Source: Drosophila miranda (lineage: Eukaryota; Arthropoda; Insecta; Diptera; Drosophilidae). Taken from it: a DNA stretch of 64,000 nucleotides. Below the pieces are notes generated by a model. It saw nothing but the letters and a program-made list of their open reading frames with translations, ran no database searches and had not been told where the DNA came from. The translations under genes and the position numbers were made by a program. Positions 10,593 to 22,000 of the stretch are shown piece by piece (the first letter of the stretch is position 1; each line of letters begins with the position of its first letter). The DNA lies in contig NC_046677.1 in assembly GCF_003369915.1 (NCBI RefSeq), forward strand, positions 3,658,001 through 3,722,000, written 5' to 3'.

Positions 10593-11520
10593 ATGGTTCC
10601 GACACGTAAACGTATAGTGATAATTATTTGCGTAGTCGTCATACTCGGCTGTTTGCTACGAATTTTACTTTTAAATTCTCCCCTGCCAACATTATCGGTT
10701 AGTACATATGTAAACGTTTTGTTTCTTTTATTACTACCGCTTTAATTTCCATTCTGTGCAGGACCAGGAAAATTATCAACGGGCCATTGGAGCGCCCGTG
10801 CTAGTTAAGGTTTTCTATGAGGCATTATGCCCAGACTCAAAGTTCTTCCTTACAAAACAGCTACTTCCAGCATACGAGGCTGCTGCACCAATAATGGAGG
10901 TGCTACTTGTTCCTTACGGCAAGGCGACAACAAGTGAAAACGATGGCAAATTAAGTTTTGATTGTCAACATGGTCCTACAGAATGTCAGGCAAATATATA
11001 TCACGCGTGTGCGTCTGAAGCAATTGAAGATCCGCTAGTTCGGTTACAGGTTGTATCCTGTATGATTCGAGACAATCGTTCCCCTCAAGAGGCAATGCGC
11101 AAGGTAATTATGGCGTGATGCTCCTCAAAATATTATATTGTGTAGGATAGGACCATAAAAACATAGTATAAACATTGATTTTGGACGAACTTCTAAATAG
11201 GCCATAAAATCTCAGTCATTAGATAACAGGAAAAAACTAAAATATTCCATTCGTGGAAACCAATTTATCCCTTCCAGTGCGCAAAACAGCACGTTGATCT
11301 CGTACAAAAATGTTATGACAGTAACCATGGATCAGAGCTGCTGAAACAGAATGGAGAAGCCACACATTCCCTCAGGCCACAAGTAACATTTATTCCAACT
11401 ATAACAATAGATGGCTACCAGGGTAGACAGGCATCTATTTTAAAAAACTTGCTTTTTGAAGTGTGTAAAGCTGCCGGTGACACAGATCAAGCTAAACAAA
11501 TATGCAAAAACACTGTGTAG
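10593..11520 (+). CDS. GILT-family thiol reductase (gamma-interferon-inducible lysosomal thiol reductase-like)
   Basis: Lysosomal or secreted enzyme family that reduces protein disulfides. Exons 10593-10697, 10762-11103 and 11278-11520 give 229 residues. An N-terminal hydrophobic segment (residues about 8-28, IVIIICVVVILGCLLRILLL) acts as signal sequence or anchor. The family signature is present: CQHGPTECQANIYHAC starting at residue 103. The active site after the first strand reads CPDS (Cys58-Ser61), so the second cysteine of the usual CxxC is serine. Further paired cysteines follow in the last exon. An ATG at 10580 leads to a stop after nine codons, so 10593 is the start. It converges on the NHLRC2-like gene with 176 bp between stops. 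Family assignment is strong; which paralogue is not certain. Confidence 0.88.
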
Positions 11521-11633
11521 GGCAATTGTTTCCAGCACAAAATACAGCATATTCTATGCTTAAGAGACTACAAAGATTATCATTTTAACCAACTTGTAAT
11601 TCTAACAAAACATAAATGTAAATACACAATTTC

Positions 11634-11639
11634 AATAAA
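11634..11639 (+). terminator. poly(A) signal of the GILT-like gene
   Basis: AATAAA 114 bp after the stop codon, in the short spacer between two convergent genes. Confidence 0.6.
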
Positions 11640-11696
11640 AATAACTGTACATATAAAAAAATATATATATATATGATTAAAGCTCCTTTAGTTTTG

Positions 11697-13978
11697 TCAT
11701 GTGCTTATACTTAAATGATCGACTTGAATATTTACATCATGGCTTGCTATGAACTCTTCCACATTGGGCTCGCAATTTACAGCAATTAAGAACCTTTTCA
11801 TAAGGCAGCACTTTGTGTCGCACAGATTCAATGCAAATTCAATAGTAAATATAGGGTTGTTTTCGCTGCCAAAATTATTTTTCAAAACTTGTAACTGCAA
11901 GTTACACATTCCATTTTTCAGGCATCCAGATTTTTGATTTACCTCCAGTGCACTATTCAACGTTCTTATCGTCCATTTTTGCGGAGCTTCTTCTGTAAAC
12001 TTAAGCTGTGGTGAAAGTCGAATGTAAAAGTTAATCGTGCTCTTTCTACTACAATGCAAAGGCAACGCCCTAAGCATATGTGGTTCGCCATTCTTTGGCA
12101 GAAGTTGCGGAGCATCTGTTTCACTAGCACAATCAACTTTGCTAAAATCTAGTAAAAATGGTCGGGCTTTTAAGGTTAACAAATCAATTATTTGTATGGC
12201 GTGATTATTAGTATCTGAAACCAACAGATTCCTCCCTTCTGCGTCCAAGCATAGTCCAGCTGGCTCGTTAAAAGTCAAAGGCGTGCCTCCTTGACTCTTT
12301 ATAGCCAACGTCGAAACACAGCTCGTCTCCGTATCAATAACTTTAATTTTATGATTATATGTGTCAGCCACATACACCTTGTTGTCCGCATCACTATGTG
12401 TAACTCCTAGCGGATGTTGAAGTTTTGCATTAAAAAGCTTGCCATCGACATCGCCGAACGCAAAAAGGTTCTGAAAATTGTAAATATGTACGTGTTTTTA
12501 ATGGTCGTTTCTTAATAATACAACTTACCAGGGGGTTGCGATCCCCTCCAACTACTGGCATCACTTTTCCATCAATCATAGATGCCTTGCGTATGCTAGA
12601 GCTTTCGCTGTCAGCTATAAAGAGAAAGTCCTTTGACATGGCCAGGCCAGAGGGCTGCGCAAATGCAGCGTTCTGTGGATATGAGTTGTTACGATTTTCC
12701 TCCAGACCGTTGCCGATTAACGACACACAGCAAAGTGGTTCGAACTTGCGAAATTTCCACCATATAATACCTTCTGGAAAGTATCCCCAAATCTGGTGGG
12801 TTCCGGCCATTGAGATAAGTATAATAGTTTTTTCAGGCACATTACGCTCGTCAAGATGAAAAGACATATCCATATCACGTGTGCGAAATACAGCCAAATC
12901 CCAAGGCGAAGATAAAGCCTGCAACGGCCCTACACGACCACCAATCCGTTCGTTTCCTTGATGTCCTGTACCAGCAAGGGTTTCTACTAATTCATTTTCT
13001 AGCGATATTTTTCGGAGTGCGTGATTTTCGGTATCGGCAACAATTAGCGTGCTCTCATTAAGAAATGCCACGCCCTGAGGACTATTAAAACGTGATAAAG
13101 TCAATTTACCATCAACGAAGCCAGCCTGAAGACCTCCGATCTTATGTTCTACGACACCATCAGCAGACACCACAAGTACCCGATTGTTACCAGCGTCAGC
13201 TATTGCGTAGCGACCTAACGAACTTCGAGCAATTTTAGCGGGAAAACGCAAACTAGACGTCGGATGCAAATGACTTGATAGCTTCATAGGTAGACTGCCT
13301 AAGTTTATTTTTTCCTGTCGGCTAAAGAAAGATAACGCGGCACCAATAAACTCCTGCATGAATATCCCATGTCCTTCACCCATAAGTAACAACATGGGCA
13401 AACCAGTCGGACTCAACACCATTATTGATGGCCAGCAGCGTACACCAAGAGCACGCCACAAAGCGGAACGGGAATCGTTTACAATGGGATGCGTGATTCC
13501 ATATCGATCTACAGCAGACAGTATGTTTGCAGTAGTGCGCTCGTTCTCAAATTTCGGACTGTGTACACCGATAACTACAAGTCCGCTTTCAATGGGAAAT
13601 CGCTCTTCTAGACTATGCAGCTCTGGTAATACGTGCATGCAGTTTATGCAACAATAGGTAAAGAAGTCTAGAACGACAACTTTTCCGCGCAGACCTTCTA
13701 GAGATAAAGGTTGACTGACGTTAAACCAATCCAAATCTAAGACCACATTAAATAAATATTTATACAAAATTATGACTTCATTCCACCTCACCTGATTCAA
13801 ATTCAATGTTTGTAGACTTTAGCTTAGCAATGGAGTTGTCGTCGTCCCATCGCTCAAGAAAGTCAATAAGTACTTTCACTTTTTCTTTCTCTCCATTGGT
13901 GTTGCGGTATGTTTGCTGTAACTCATCTGTTATATATGTAACGATGTCGATTGTCGGTAGATCGTCGGAGTTATCCAT
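11697..13978 (-). CDS. NHL repeat-containing protein 2 (NHLRC2) orthologue
   Basis: Thioredoxin-like plus NHL beta-propeller protein, conserved in animals; the human protein has about 726 residues. Exons 13978-13792, 13736-12529 and 12470-11697 join to 722 residues. Domain order: N-terminal helix, thioredoxin-like domain with VVVLDFFTYCCINCMHVLPE (Cys92 and Cys95 form the CxxC), then six-bladed NHL propeller with repeated NSPQGVA...VADTENHALRKI, AFAQPSGLA, VADTYNHKIKVID and VSDTNNHAIQIIDL, then a beta-sandwich C-terminus. Splice phases match at both introns and no stop or frameshift occurs. A DRE lies 66 bp before the ATG. Its biochemical role is not well settled in the family; I infer a conserved redox-related housekeeping protein. 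Confidence 0.93.
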
Positions 13979-14043
13979 TTAAATAAATTTTTAATTCTGA
14001 ATGGTACAAAGAAATAGTGGAGTATATATATTATACATCAATA

Positions 14044-14051
14044 TATCGATA
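14044..14051 (-). promoter_or_regulatory. DRE in NHLRC2 promoter
   Basis: Palindromic TATCGATA, the DREF-binding element, 66 bp upstream of the NHLRC2 ATG. Confidence 0.65.
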
Positions 14052-14590
14052 TAAAGTGTGATATTTATCGTTTCGGTGCATTCAGAAATAAATTCGACAA
14101 TATTTTTAGAGGGGGAGGTCTTGAGTAACCAGCACAACCAAATAAGTATGTAAATATTCAGGGTATTTCTTTAATATTGTCCGAAAACATGTGGCACATA
14201 TTTTTGTATAAGGACGTTACAAATATGTTTGTATGTTACAAATGTTTTTTCAATAATTGTTTCAATTTTCAGAACCAATTTTTTTGGTTTGGTGAATATG
14301 AAATTCACTATCACAATGTTAAGCACATTAGATGTAAACAGACGAAATATTCTAAGTATAGCATTTTTGGTATACCAAAATAATAATATAAGTGCGTGTC
14401 ACATGTTGCAATAGCAGAACAAAAAAAAAGAGAACGATTTGATCATCGAAATGGCTATTGAAACGTGACCTAGAAGGAAAATACATCAAAAACATTATGC
14501 TATCTCTTTCTTCGCAGAAAATTTTGGGAAAGTCCAATGTCATAACGCTATAAACAAACACAAACAGTGTAACCGTAGAGTATGTGAACT

Positions 14591-14601
14591 CGGTCACACT
14601 A
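14591..14601 (+). promoter_or_regulatory. motif 1 site CGGTCACACTA
   Basis: Exact match to the M1BP/motif 1 consensus on the plus strand in the spacer between NHLRC2 and uex. It could mark a distal uex promoter or an unannotated transcript. No coding region directly follows. Confidence 0.45.
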
Positions 14602-15079
14602 TGCCCCGAGTGAAATATATGAACAATTATGTCGACAAAAAATTTAGCTTATCTTTAGATTTAGCTCACATACCCATTACATCTGCATTTTTAGAGTATT
14701 ATGATAGTTTTTGAAGAAGTTGGCCCCACAGAAGAACTCTTACAAGTATAAAAGAAAAACCAGCTGATGAAAATAGCAATAACAAGGTTTTGGTCTGAAT
14801 TGTGAAATTTCACATATTGAAATAAACAAATTGGCGATGGAATCGGCTATAATAAAACTAAACATAGAACTATAGAACTAGAACGTTACTTTTTGGACGC
14901 CCTTAAAAGTCTTGGTGCTTGAATTTGCGGAGTATCAGCAATGTTGTAATTCGAAATCCTTATAATGGGATATACTCCACTTCAACTTGTGTATTTTTTT
15001 TGTGTTTAATGGCTGCAAAGTAATAATAATATCAAAACGAGGGTGAACGTTGTCTGGAAGAAGGGATTTTAATATTAAT

Positions 15080-15360
15080 GTAAGGAAATAGGGTATAAAA
15101 ATGTCCATACCACCTATTGACAAGCAACAAGTGTTCAAATTACGTAACAGTTCATACCGTATACGTTTCATGCTTTTATTTTCGATTGACCTTTGCCTAA
15201 ACTTTACTTACAAGCAATCCAATGAAAAAGAGTTTTTAAAATTAGTCAGTCTCGTAGAAAATTTATTCATCAATCAGAGAAAACGATGTGTTCAAAGCTG
15301 AAGGTTCCAGCTAGCTAGTAATATTAAGCCAAAAATCAAAATCGAAGAATATGATTTCCG
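15080..15360 (+). repeat. shared promoter-associated repeat module, copy B
   Basis: Runs GGAAATAGGGTATAAAAATG, ACCTATTGACAAGCAACAAG, GATTGACCTTTGCCTAAACT, then CTGAAGGTTCCAGCTAGCTA, parallel to copy C at 63000 (which reads ATAGGGTATAAAATGGG, CCGGTTGACAAGCTGCAAG and so on) and more loosely to copy A upstream of IntS3. A 66-codon frame at 15101 beginning MSIPPIDKQQ lies in it but is not preserved in copy C. Confidence 0.6.
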
Positions 15361-15603
15361 ATCATGGAAATCACGATTAACCCATTGTAGATTAATTGTG
15401 TACACACAAAATACACACCACGAAAATTATAAAACTTGATGAAGTTTAGCGCAGATAGTGTCTTAAATTTTTTTTAAATAAAGAGAAAGGGTAGGATGCA
15501 TCTAAAAGAAGAATTAGATAAATGTATTATTTTCCGCGATTTAACGCAAGTTGTTTACCTGTTTAGATGCAGGGAGGTTAAGTGGGTTAAGTTCTCTCTT
15601 AAT

Positions 15604-15623
15604 CGGTATATTTCGGTATTTTT
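15604..15623 (+). promoter_or_regulatory. tandem motif 6 boxes upstream of uex
   Basis: CGGTATATTTCGGTATTTTT gives two abutting motif 6 matches on the plus strand, about 420 bp before the uex ATG. No motif 1 follows here, unlike IntS3 and Fis1. Confidence 0.5.
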
Positions 15624-16041
15624 CCGAGGGTCAGACCGTATATTTATCAATAAATCCGCCTGCTGCTGCTGCCCCAACAATATTTCTCGCTTTTCTTGGG
15701 GAAAAGAAGCTCGTTCCGTTAATTATTAGAAAATATTTTCGGAAAAAAATATCACCTATAAATATATATAGATATATATATAAAATATATATTAACATAT
15801 CGATATACTTTGTTTGGGATTGTCGTGTCGGTATAAATTACGTAGTATGGAAAAAAGTAAACATACATTTCAAAAGCGGACTAAATGGACAGAGGAATGT
15901 AAAGTTAAAAACAACTTTAGCATTCTGGTAACAAATTTAAGGCTCTTAACTTTCGTTTTCCAAAAGGCTCTAAGCTTGAGGTCGCGTGTGAAAAATGAAA
16001 AATCAATCGCTCAAGAATGCTTGCTGCTTAGTTCGTTAAAA

Positions 16042-19000
16042 ATGAAAAGCACACATTTCGCGGTCCTAATTACTATCCTCGTTTTTGCTAATGGTGCAAA
16101 TGTGGGCCTCTGTTCCGTATCAAAAGGTGACAGTGCTAGTGCTGAGCCTTCAAAAATACCCTACCAAACCCTAGAAAACAGTAAAAGTGTTGACTTAAGA
16201 TGGATGTTGGTGTCGTCATCACAAAATCAAGCAAGGCAAGTTCTCGCGCAAGAATAGTGATAACTAAAATGTCTGTATGTGCATTCAATTCGACAAATAC
16301 ATATGTACATAAATATGCCTGCATGCACATAGTACCTACATACATATGTTTGTCGGCGTATGCTCATATCATTAAGTAAACATAAAGAATAGCCCTGGCT
16401 CTTGCTTCGATTTCGCTTTCTGTCATAGGGCTTATATGTGCATGTGTATATACATATGCACATAAGTATGTATATAGAACATATTTATCAGGATTTTTCT
16501 TTGCTCTGCTGACATAATAACAGGTCGGAATGATTTCCTGGGTAGCGTTTTCAGCAAGTTTACAAGAATGTTCTTTAGGATAAAACAACTTTAAAAATAT
16601 TAATTTTCAATTATCGAACGCTACATAATATTCTCATAAACCATAAATAGCTATTTTTATATTACGTATTCGTATGATCCGTCCAAGGTTTTGGTCATAA
16701 TTTTTTAAATATACACATACACTTATGTACATATGTATGTATGTGGCCGTATTATTTAGTATGTAACAGTTTACAGTTCCATTTGAAAACAAGTAAGGGC
16801 TCAGTCCGACATTCCGACTTAGTATTATAAGACGATACAAATAGCCGTTGCTCAATATTTTGTGTGTGCCAAGTACAATAGAAAAAGAAAAAACTATGGA
16901 AAAGCACATTCAACTAAAGCTGTTTAGGTTTTCCAAAAGTAGGTCGAATTAGATTAAGAATTAAATAAGTTCCTCTTCTAAGGACGATCGCTCTGCTATG
17001 GCAGCTACAAAATATAGTGGTAAGAATTAGATTCTTATTATCTGAGTTATGTATGTATTTACACATTGAGATTACTTTAAAAATGGACACCAGTTCCGAT
17101 GGGAGCTCAAATCTTGACAAGTATGTATATACGATGTGTATACATATGCGTACTGTAGGACTCTGATAAGCTTTCTTCTCTGCGTTGCTTACTTCTGACC
17201 ATATTCTGGAATATCCTATTTAACATCTATTTGTATACATATGTACGTATGTATGTATAAATATATTTCTTCCCTGACACAAACTTTTTTGTATATTCTA
17301 AGCAACTTACCAAACTCTCTAAAGCATTTCGTCTTTAAATGCATGATTCGTTTAAATGTACATATGTACGTCACAGCCAGCGTGACCAACATACTTTCAT
17401 ACATATGTACGTTCTAGATCAGCTTGGGCTGCTTGCGTATATCAATGGCAAAGACACGGGATGTGTCCTAAAAATATTATTATCTAAGTTAATAATTGTA
17501 ATAATTGTAACTTCTTAGTGATCTTTCTTCCGCTTAAGATTATGGCCAAATTATAATACAAGCATTTTAGCTGAAAAGCGTGTCTCCCCAAACAATATTC
17601 GCATGTACAAACATATATTTTTTAAGCGTGGGGAATCATTTTAAGAATCAAATTACAGATATAAGGTCGGAATTACTTGAAATCAAGGATGGAACAACCA
17701 TTAGGGTGAATTATGATTCACCATCAATCATCTCACAAATCAAACGGTAAATTAACCTTGAAATAAAAAAAATCAGAAAAATATACTGTAGGAAAGCATA
17801 ATTATTTTGGCATATAGTCAAATTTTAATTGAATATTAGTGCCGCACCATTGAAAAATGAAGCCCAGCAACCGAGAAAGAAGTTTAAAAAAAGAAAAGCG
17901 CATATATGTATGTATGAACAGGTGCAAAATATCACGAATAAGCTAAAACTACGATCTTTTCAACACTTTCGTAGCTGTTTCAGATCCTTAGCTTCATCGC
18001 TTAAAAATGTGAGATCCCAAAATGAATTAGCAAGTAGTTATTCTTTAGAAATATTAAAATTACCAGATATTCCTTCCAATTTTTATAATTATTTTACAGA
18101 AAACTAATGATTCTCTCATCTTTAATAATAAGACAACAAATAATGATAAACCCTATTTTTTAGAGGAAATGAATTTCAAATGTACATACATATATCTAAT
18201 ACAAGATTTGTATACCGAAATTGACCATTCCACCTACAGTATCGATACGAGCCAAATATAAATTGATAATCGCGAGTAGGCAAATGTGCACTTGCAACAA
18301 AGTTCAACTTTCAGAACGTGAAATTTACTAAATTAATACTACAATTTAATTACGAAAATTTCTTTACTCGCTCAGTAGATAAGATTTTACAAGCTGAAAA
18401 GTCCGAAGGTCCCACTGTGCAACGCTTCGAGTCATTTTTCTGATTTCGGACTCGTATCGGTGGTATCCGAAAAAATCTGGATTTTGTCAGTGTTAGCCAA
18501 TGCTCTTGCTGCTGATTCATGATTGTGTATGCCCATGGCTATGTTTGCACACCCATATTCTTTTTCTTTCGAGGAGAGAGAATACATGTACATGTATGTA
18601 TATACATACAGATGTTCATATGTAGGCTTATACACGTACATAAGTACAGCGCACCAGCAACACAAATGAAGTGGAATGGTTTGTTCCAATGATAAAAAGT
18701 CTCTTGCAAGAGACTACACGGGTTCCTAGAGCCCAGGCTCAGGCAAACCGATGGACGGACATTTCGTATATCCTTGGAGACGATATAATGTAATTATTCC
18801 GCATGTTGTTTCATATATGTACATATGTATATCTTCATATGTATGTACATACATATGTAGCTCAGACCAATTCAATTCACATGCGACGGCTGTACAAAGT
18901 CGTATTAGTAGCTGCCCCAAAAAACGTGGATCTGAAAATCAATCTTTTCCTTCTACCTTTAACATGTGTATGTATGTACCTATATACATATGTATGTATG

Positions 19001-22000
19001 TACATCTAAGAGATTACGTTGAAAGTGATAAGGGATATCTGATAGTGACGCTGAGGATAGGTTCCTTTTTAGTTTAGTTTAGTTTTTGGGTAATGACGCA
19101 GGTTAGTACTTCATACTTCGTATCTCTATCTTCACTAATTGTCATATCTTGATCAGTACTCGAATGTAATGCTGCCTCATCAAGGAGCATTATTATCGTA
19201 CTTCGCGAAATAGGAATGAAAAAAGGCAATCGACGATCAGTTTAATCTACATATCTAAAACATAGTGTTAGGCTGCGAACATGACCTCTCCTCCCAACCA
19301 TCAACCGGTCACATCTAATTCTTTCCTATGGCAACTATATGAAAACTGTATTAGTCAGCATTTGCCAAGAATTAATCGAACGTTTGTAACTTGCATTTTC
19401 TATAGTTCGAACTAAAACGGGTGGCAGCATTGTTCAGGACGTTTAGGCCAAAATTTTGGCCATGCGAAAAAACAGCCGAAGTCAATAGAGACAGATTTCC
19501 ATATACTTTTGTCCCGATTGGCATATCATTTCACGTACTTTGATGTGAAAACCTTTTAAAATAAGCAAAAATGTACTATTCATATTTATATTAGATTGGA
19601 GCGGAAAATGGATGTGTGTAACGCCCACAATGATTCGTCTCCGACCCCATGAAGTATATTCTATATTCTCGATCAGCATCAATAGACGAGTCGGTTGAGC
19701 CATGTCTGTCTCTCTGTCTGTCTAGAGCGCCTAGATCTCAGAGACTATAAAAGCTAGAGCAGCCACATTTTGTATCCCGACTCCTGTGATATCGCACTTG
19801 TACAAGTGTATTTCAAAATTTTGCAACACCCCTTCCGCCCCGGCAAAGGATGAAAATATGCGGCACGCTCAATTTTAAAGATGCGAGAAAACTAAAAAAC
19901 TAAAATGAAATCGCAGTGGCTGCGCGACGCTTTCCCCGCGTCTTCTCATTCCCTCTCTTCTCCTCTGGCGGAGGAGAGCCATACTTACTGAGTATCGGGT
20001 ATAAATGTAGAGTCGCTGCCCTAGCTGCGACTCCCAACGTAAGAAATCCATCAATGATCCCCGATCAAGTTGTGCTTGTGAACGCGCCCATTTTCTCCCA
20101 ATGGGTAAGATGAATTAGCAACAAGAGAGATGAGTGATGAAGAAGAATAAAATATGCATAGATACTCGTACTGGATACCGTAAAAATGAAAATGTAACTT
20201 TTTTAAATTTATTTTTTCACTTGTTTATTTTAGCATACGTATTCGGAGGGAGGCCGTAAACCCAATTCGAATTTTTGGTATACGATTGGAAGACGGTACA
20301 ACCGAGACGAACGATGGCATACCAAGTGTATTGACTGAGAAAGACCACGAGTTTCGAATTTTTGGCAATGGTTTACAGAAAAATACTCTTATTACATTCA
20401 CTAATGTGGAGAAGGATTACGGAGGTCCCTGTCTGAAGCCGGCCACTGACCTCTTTGCTCCCTTAGAAGTCTCCAGCGATGGCTTTTCGGCCACATACTC
20501 GGTTAAATTTCCAGCGGCCAGTAGCATATATTACATTTGTGCTAAAAACGCAGAGGATACAAAAGATGTGAGTGCAGGGTTGTGCCTCGAAACCATTGAA
20601 GACCATCTAAGTATAATTGTAAATTTGCACTTACAGCACAGCACAGCTGTAACCACCACACCTCTTGAGCATCAGGGGAATTCCAAGTGGCTGAAAATAG
20701 AAACGCATGAACCATTCTTACCCATCTGGCTGGCAATAATGATCATCCTAGTTTGTCTATGCTTCTCCGCCTTGTTCTCAGGGCTTAATTTGGGCTTGAT
20801 GGCCATGGACCGCACCGAATTAAAGGTCTGCCACTCTCTACTAGTGATAAGCGCGACCGTTGAACTAAATCTATCTTACCTTCACCTATATATATATGCG
20901 TGCATTAATTAGATACTGCGAAACACTGGCACGGAAAAAGAAAAAAAATATGCAGCAAAAATAGCCCCCGTCAGAGATCAAGGTAATTATCTGTTGTGCA
21001 GTATTCTCTTGGGTAATGTGTTGGTTAACTCAACCTTTACCATTCTACTGGATGGTTTAACGTCTGGACTTTTTGCTGTTATATTTTCCACACTGGCCAT
21101 CGTACTCTTTGGTGAAATAACGCCTCAGGTGGGTTTTTAAATTAATAATACTAAGTTAACCATCAAATACAAATGCTGTTTTGCGTCTAACTATTAGATT
21201 TTACTGTACTTGAGTGGGTTATTTATGCAAATGGAAGAGACTCCGAACGAAATTTTTTTAGCCAGGTTCGGCAGTTCTTTTTAGGAATAAATCATATCAC
21301 TCTTCAATATAATTGGGCTTATTGTGGTAGCATGAACAAGAAATGTGGAAAGGGTTAAATAAACATTACCAGAGAGTCACCAGGTTACTAAGTAAAATGA
21401 ATCAGTCGAATCCTAAAGCAAAGGGTTCACTCGAAACACGAAAGAATCTAAGGCTTTTATGGATAACGCTACTGACCTTTTTGCTACCTCAAAATTTTTG
21501 AGTTAATGACAGTGAAACCGCTCGTTCCCTTCGATCCTTGGTAGAATAGAAGCGATAAACAAATGCAAAGCCGCGTTAGAGTGGTCCAAACAAGTTTTGA
21601 GACTTGCAGGTTTTGCCACGCATCCATTTTTTTTAGAGTTAGTTCTTTTTGTTACATAACTTATGTATATTACGTCTGCTTGTGTTGAACTTTGCAACTC
21701 CGAAAAACGACTTTTGTACCGTTCGGCACCTTTGGCTCAGTATCGTTTTGAATTTGCTCGAAAAATATAAAAGCACAAGAAAAAATTCTGTTTCGACTTT
21801 TCCAAAGTTTTAAAAACCAAAATTTTGAAGGAAAAAATTATAAATCTTCATTTGAAAACTTAATATTTTCCAGACGGTAAGTTGAAGCTACAATATGTTT
21901 GGGTAAAATTTATAGCGGCATTTATCAGCTTTTCAGAATTGCAAAGTTTAGTAACCAGATGTAAGATACTTAAGTTATGCTACACAAAAAGCTGTTTTCA

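Noticed and set aside
12536..13657. Plus-strand frames of 60-107 codons opposite the NHLRC2 gene
   Set aside because: Antisense shadows of a well-supported coding exon.
15101..15301. 66-codon frame MSIPPIDKQQ...
   Set aside because: It belongs to the repeat module; copy C at 63000 loses the frame after about ten codons.
16136..17404. Several minus-strand frames rich in Tyr, Ile, Cys and Met
   Set aside because: Produced by CATATGTA-type simple sequence; no splice logic and no conservation signal.
17413..17466. Possible minus-strand terminal exon reading [17 protein letters not shown] then stop, after a TAG acceptor; faintly like selenium-binding protein
   Set aside because: Only 17 codons, no upstream exon found on that strand; too little to call.
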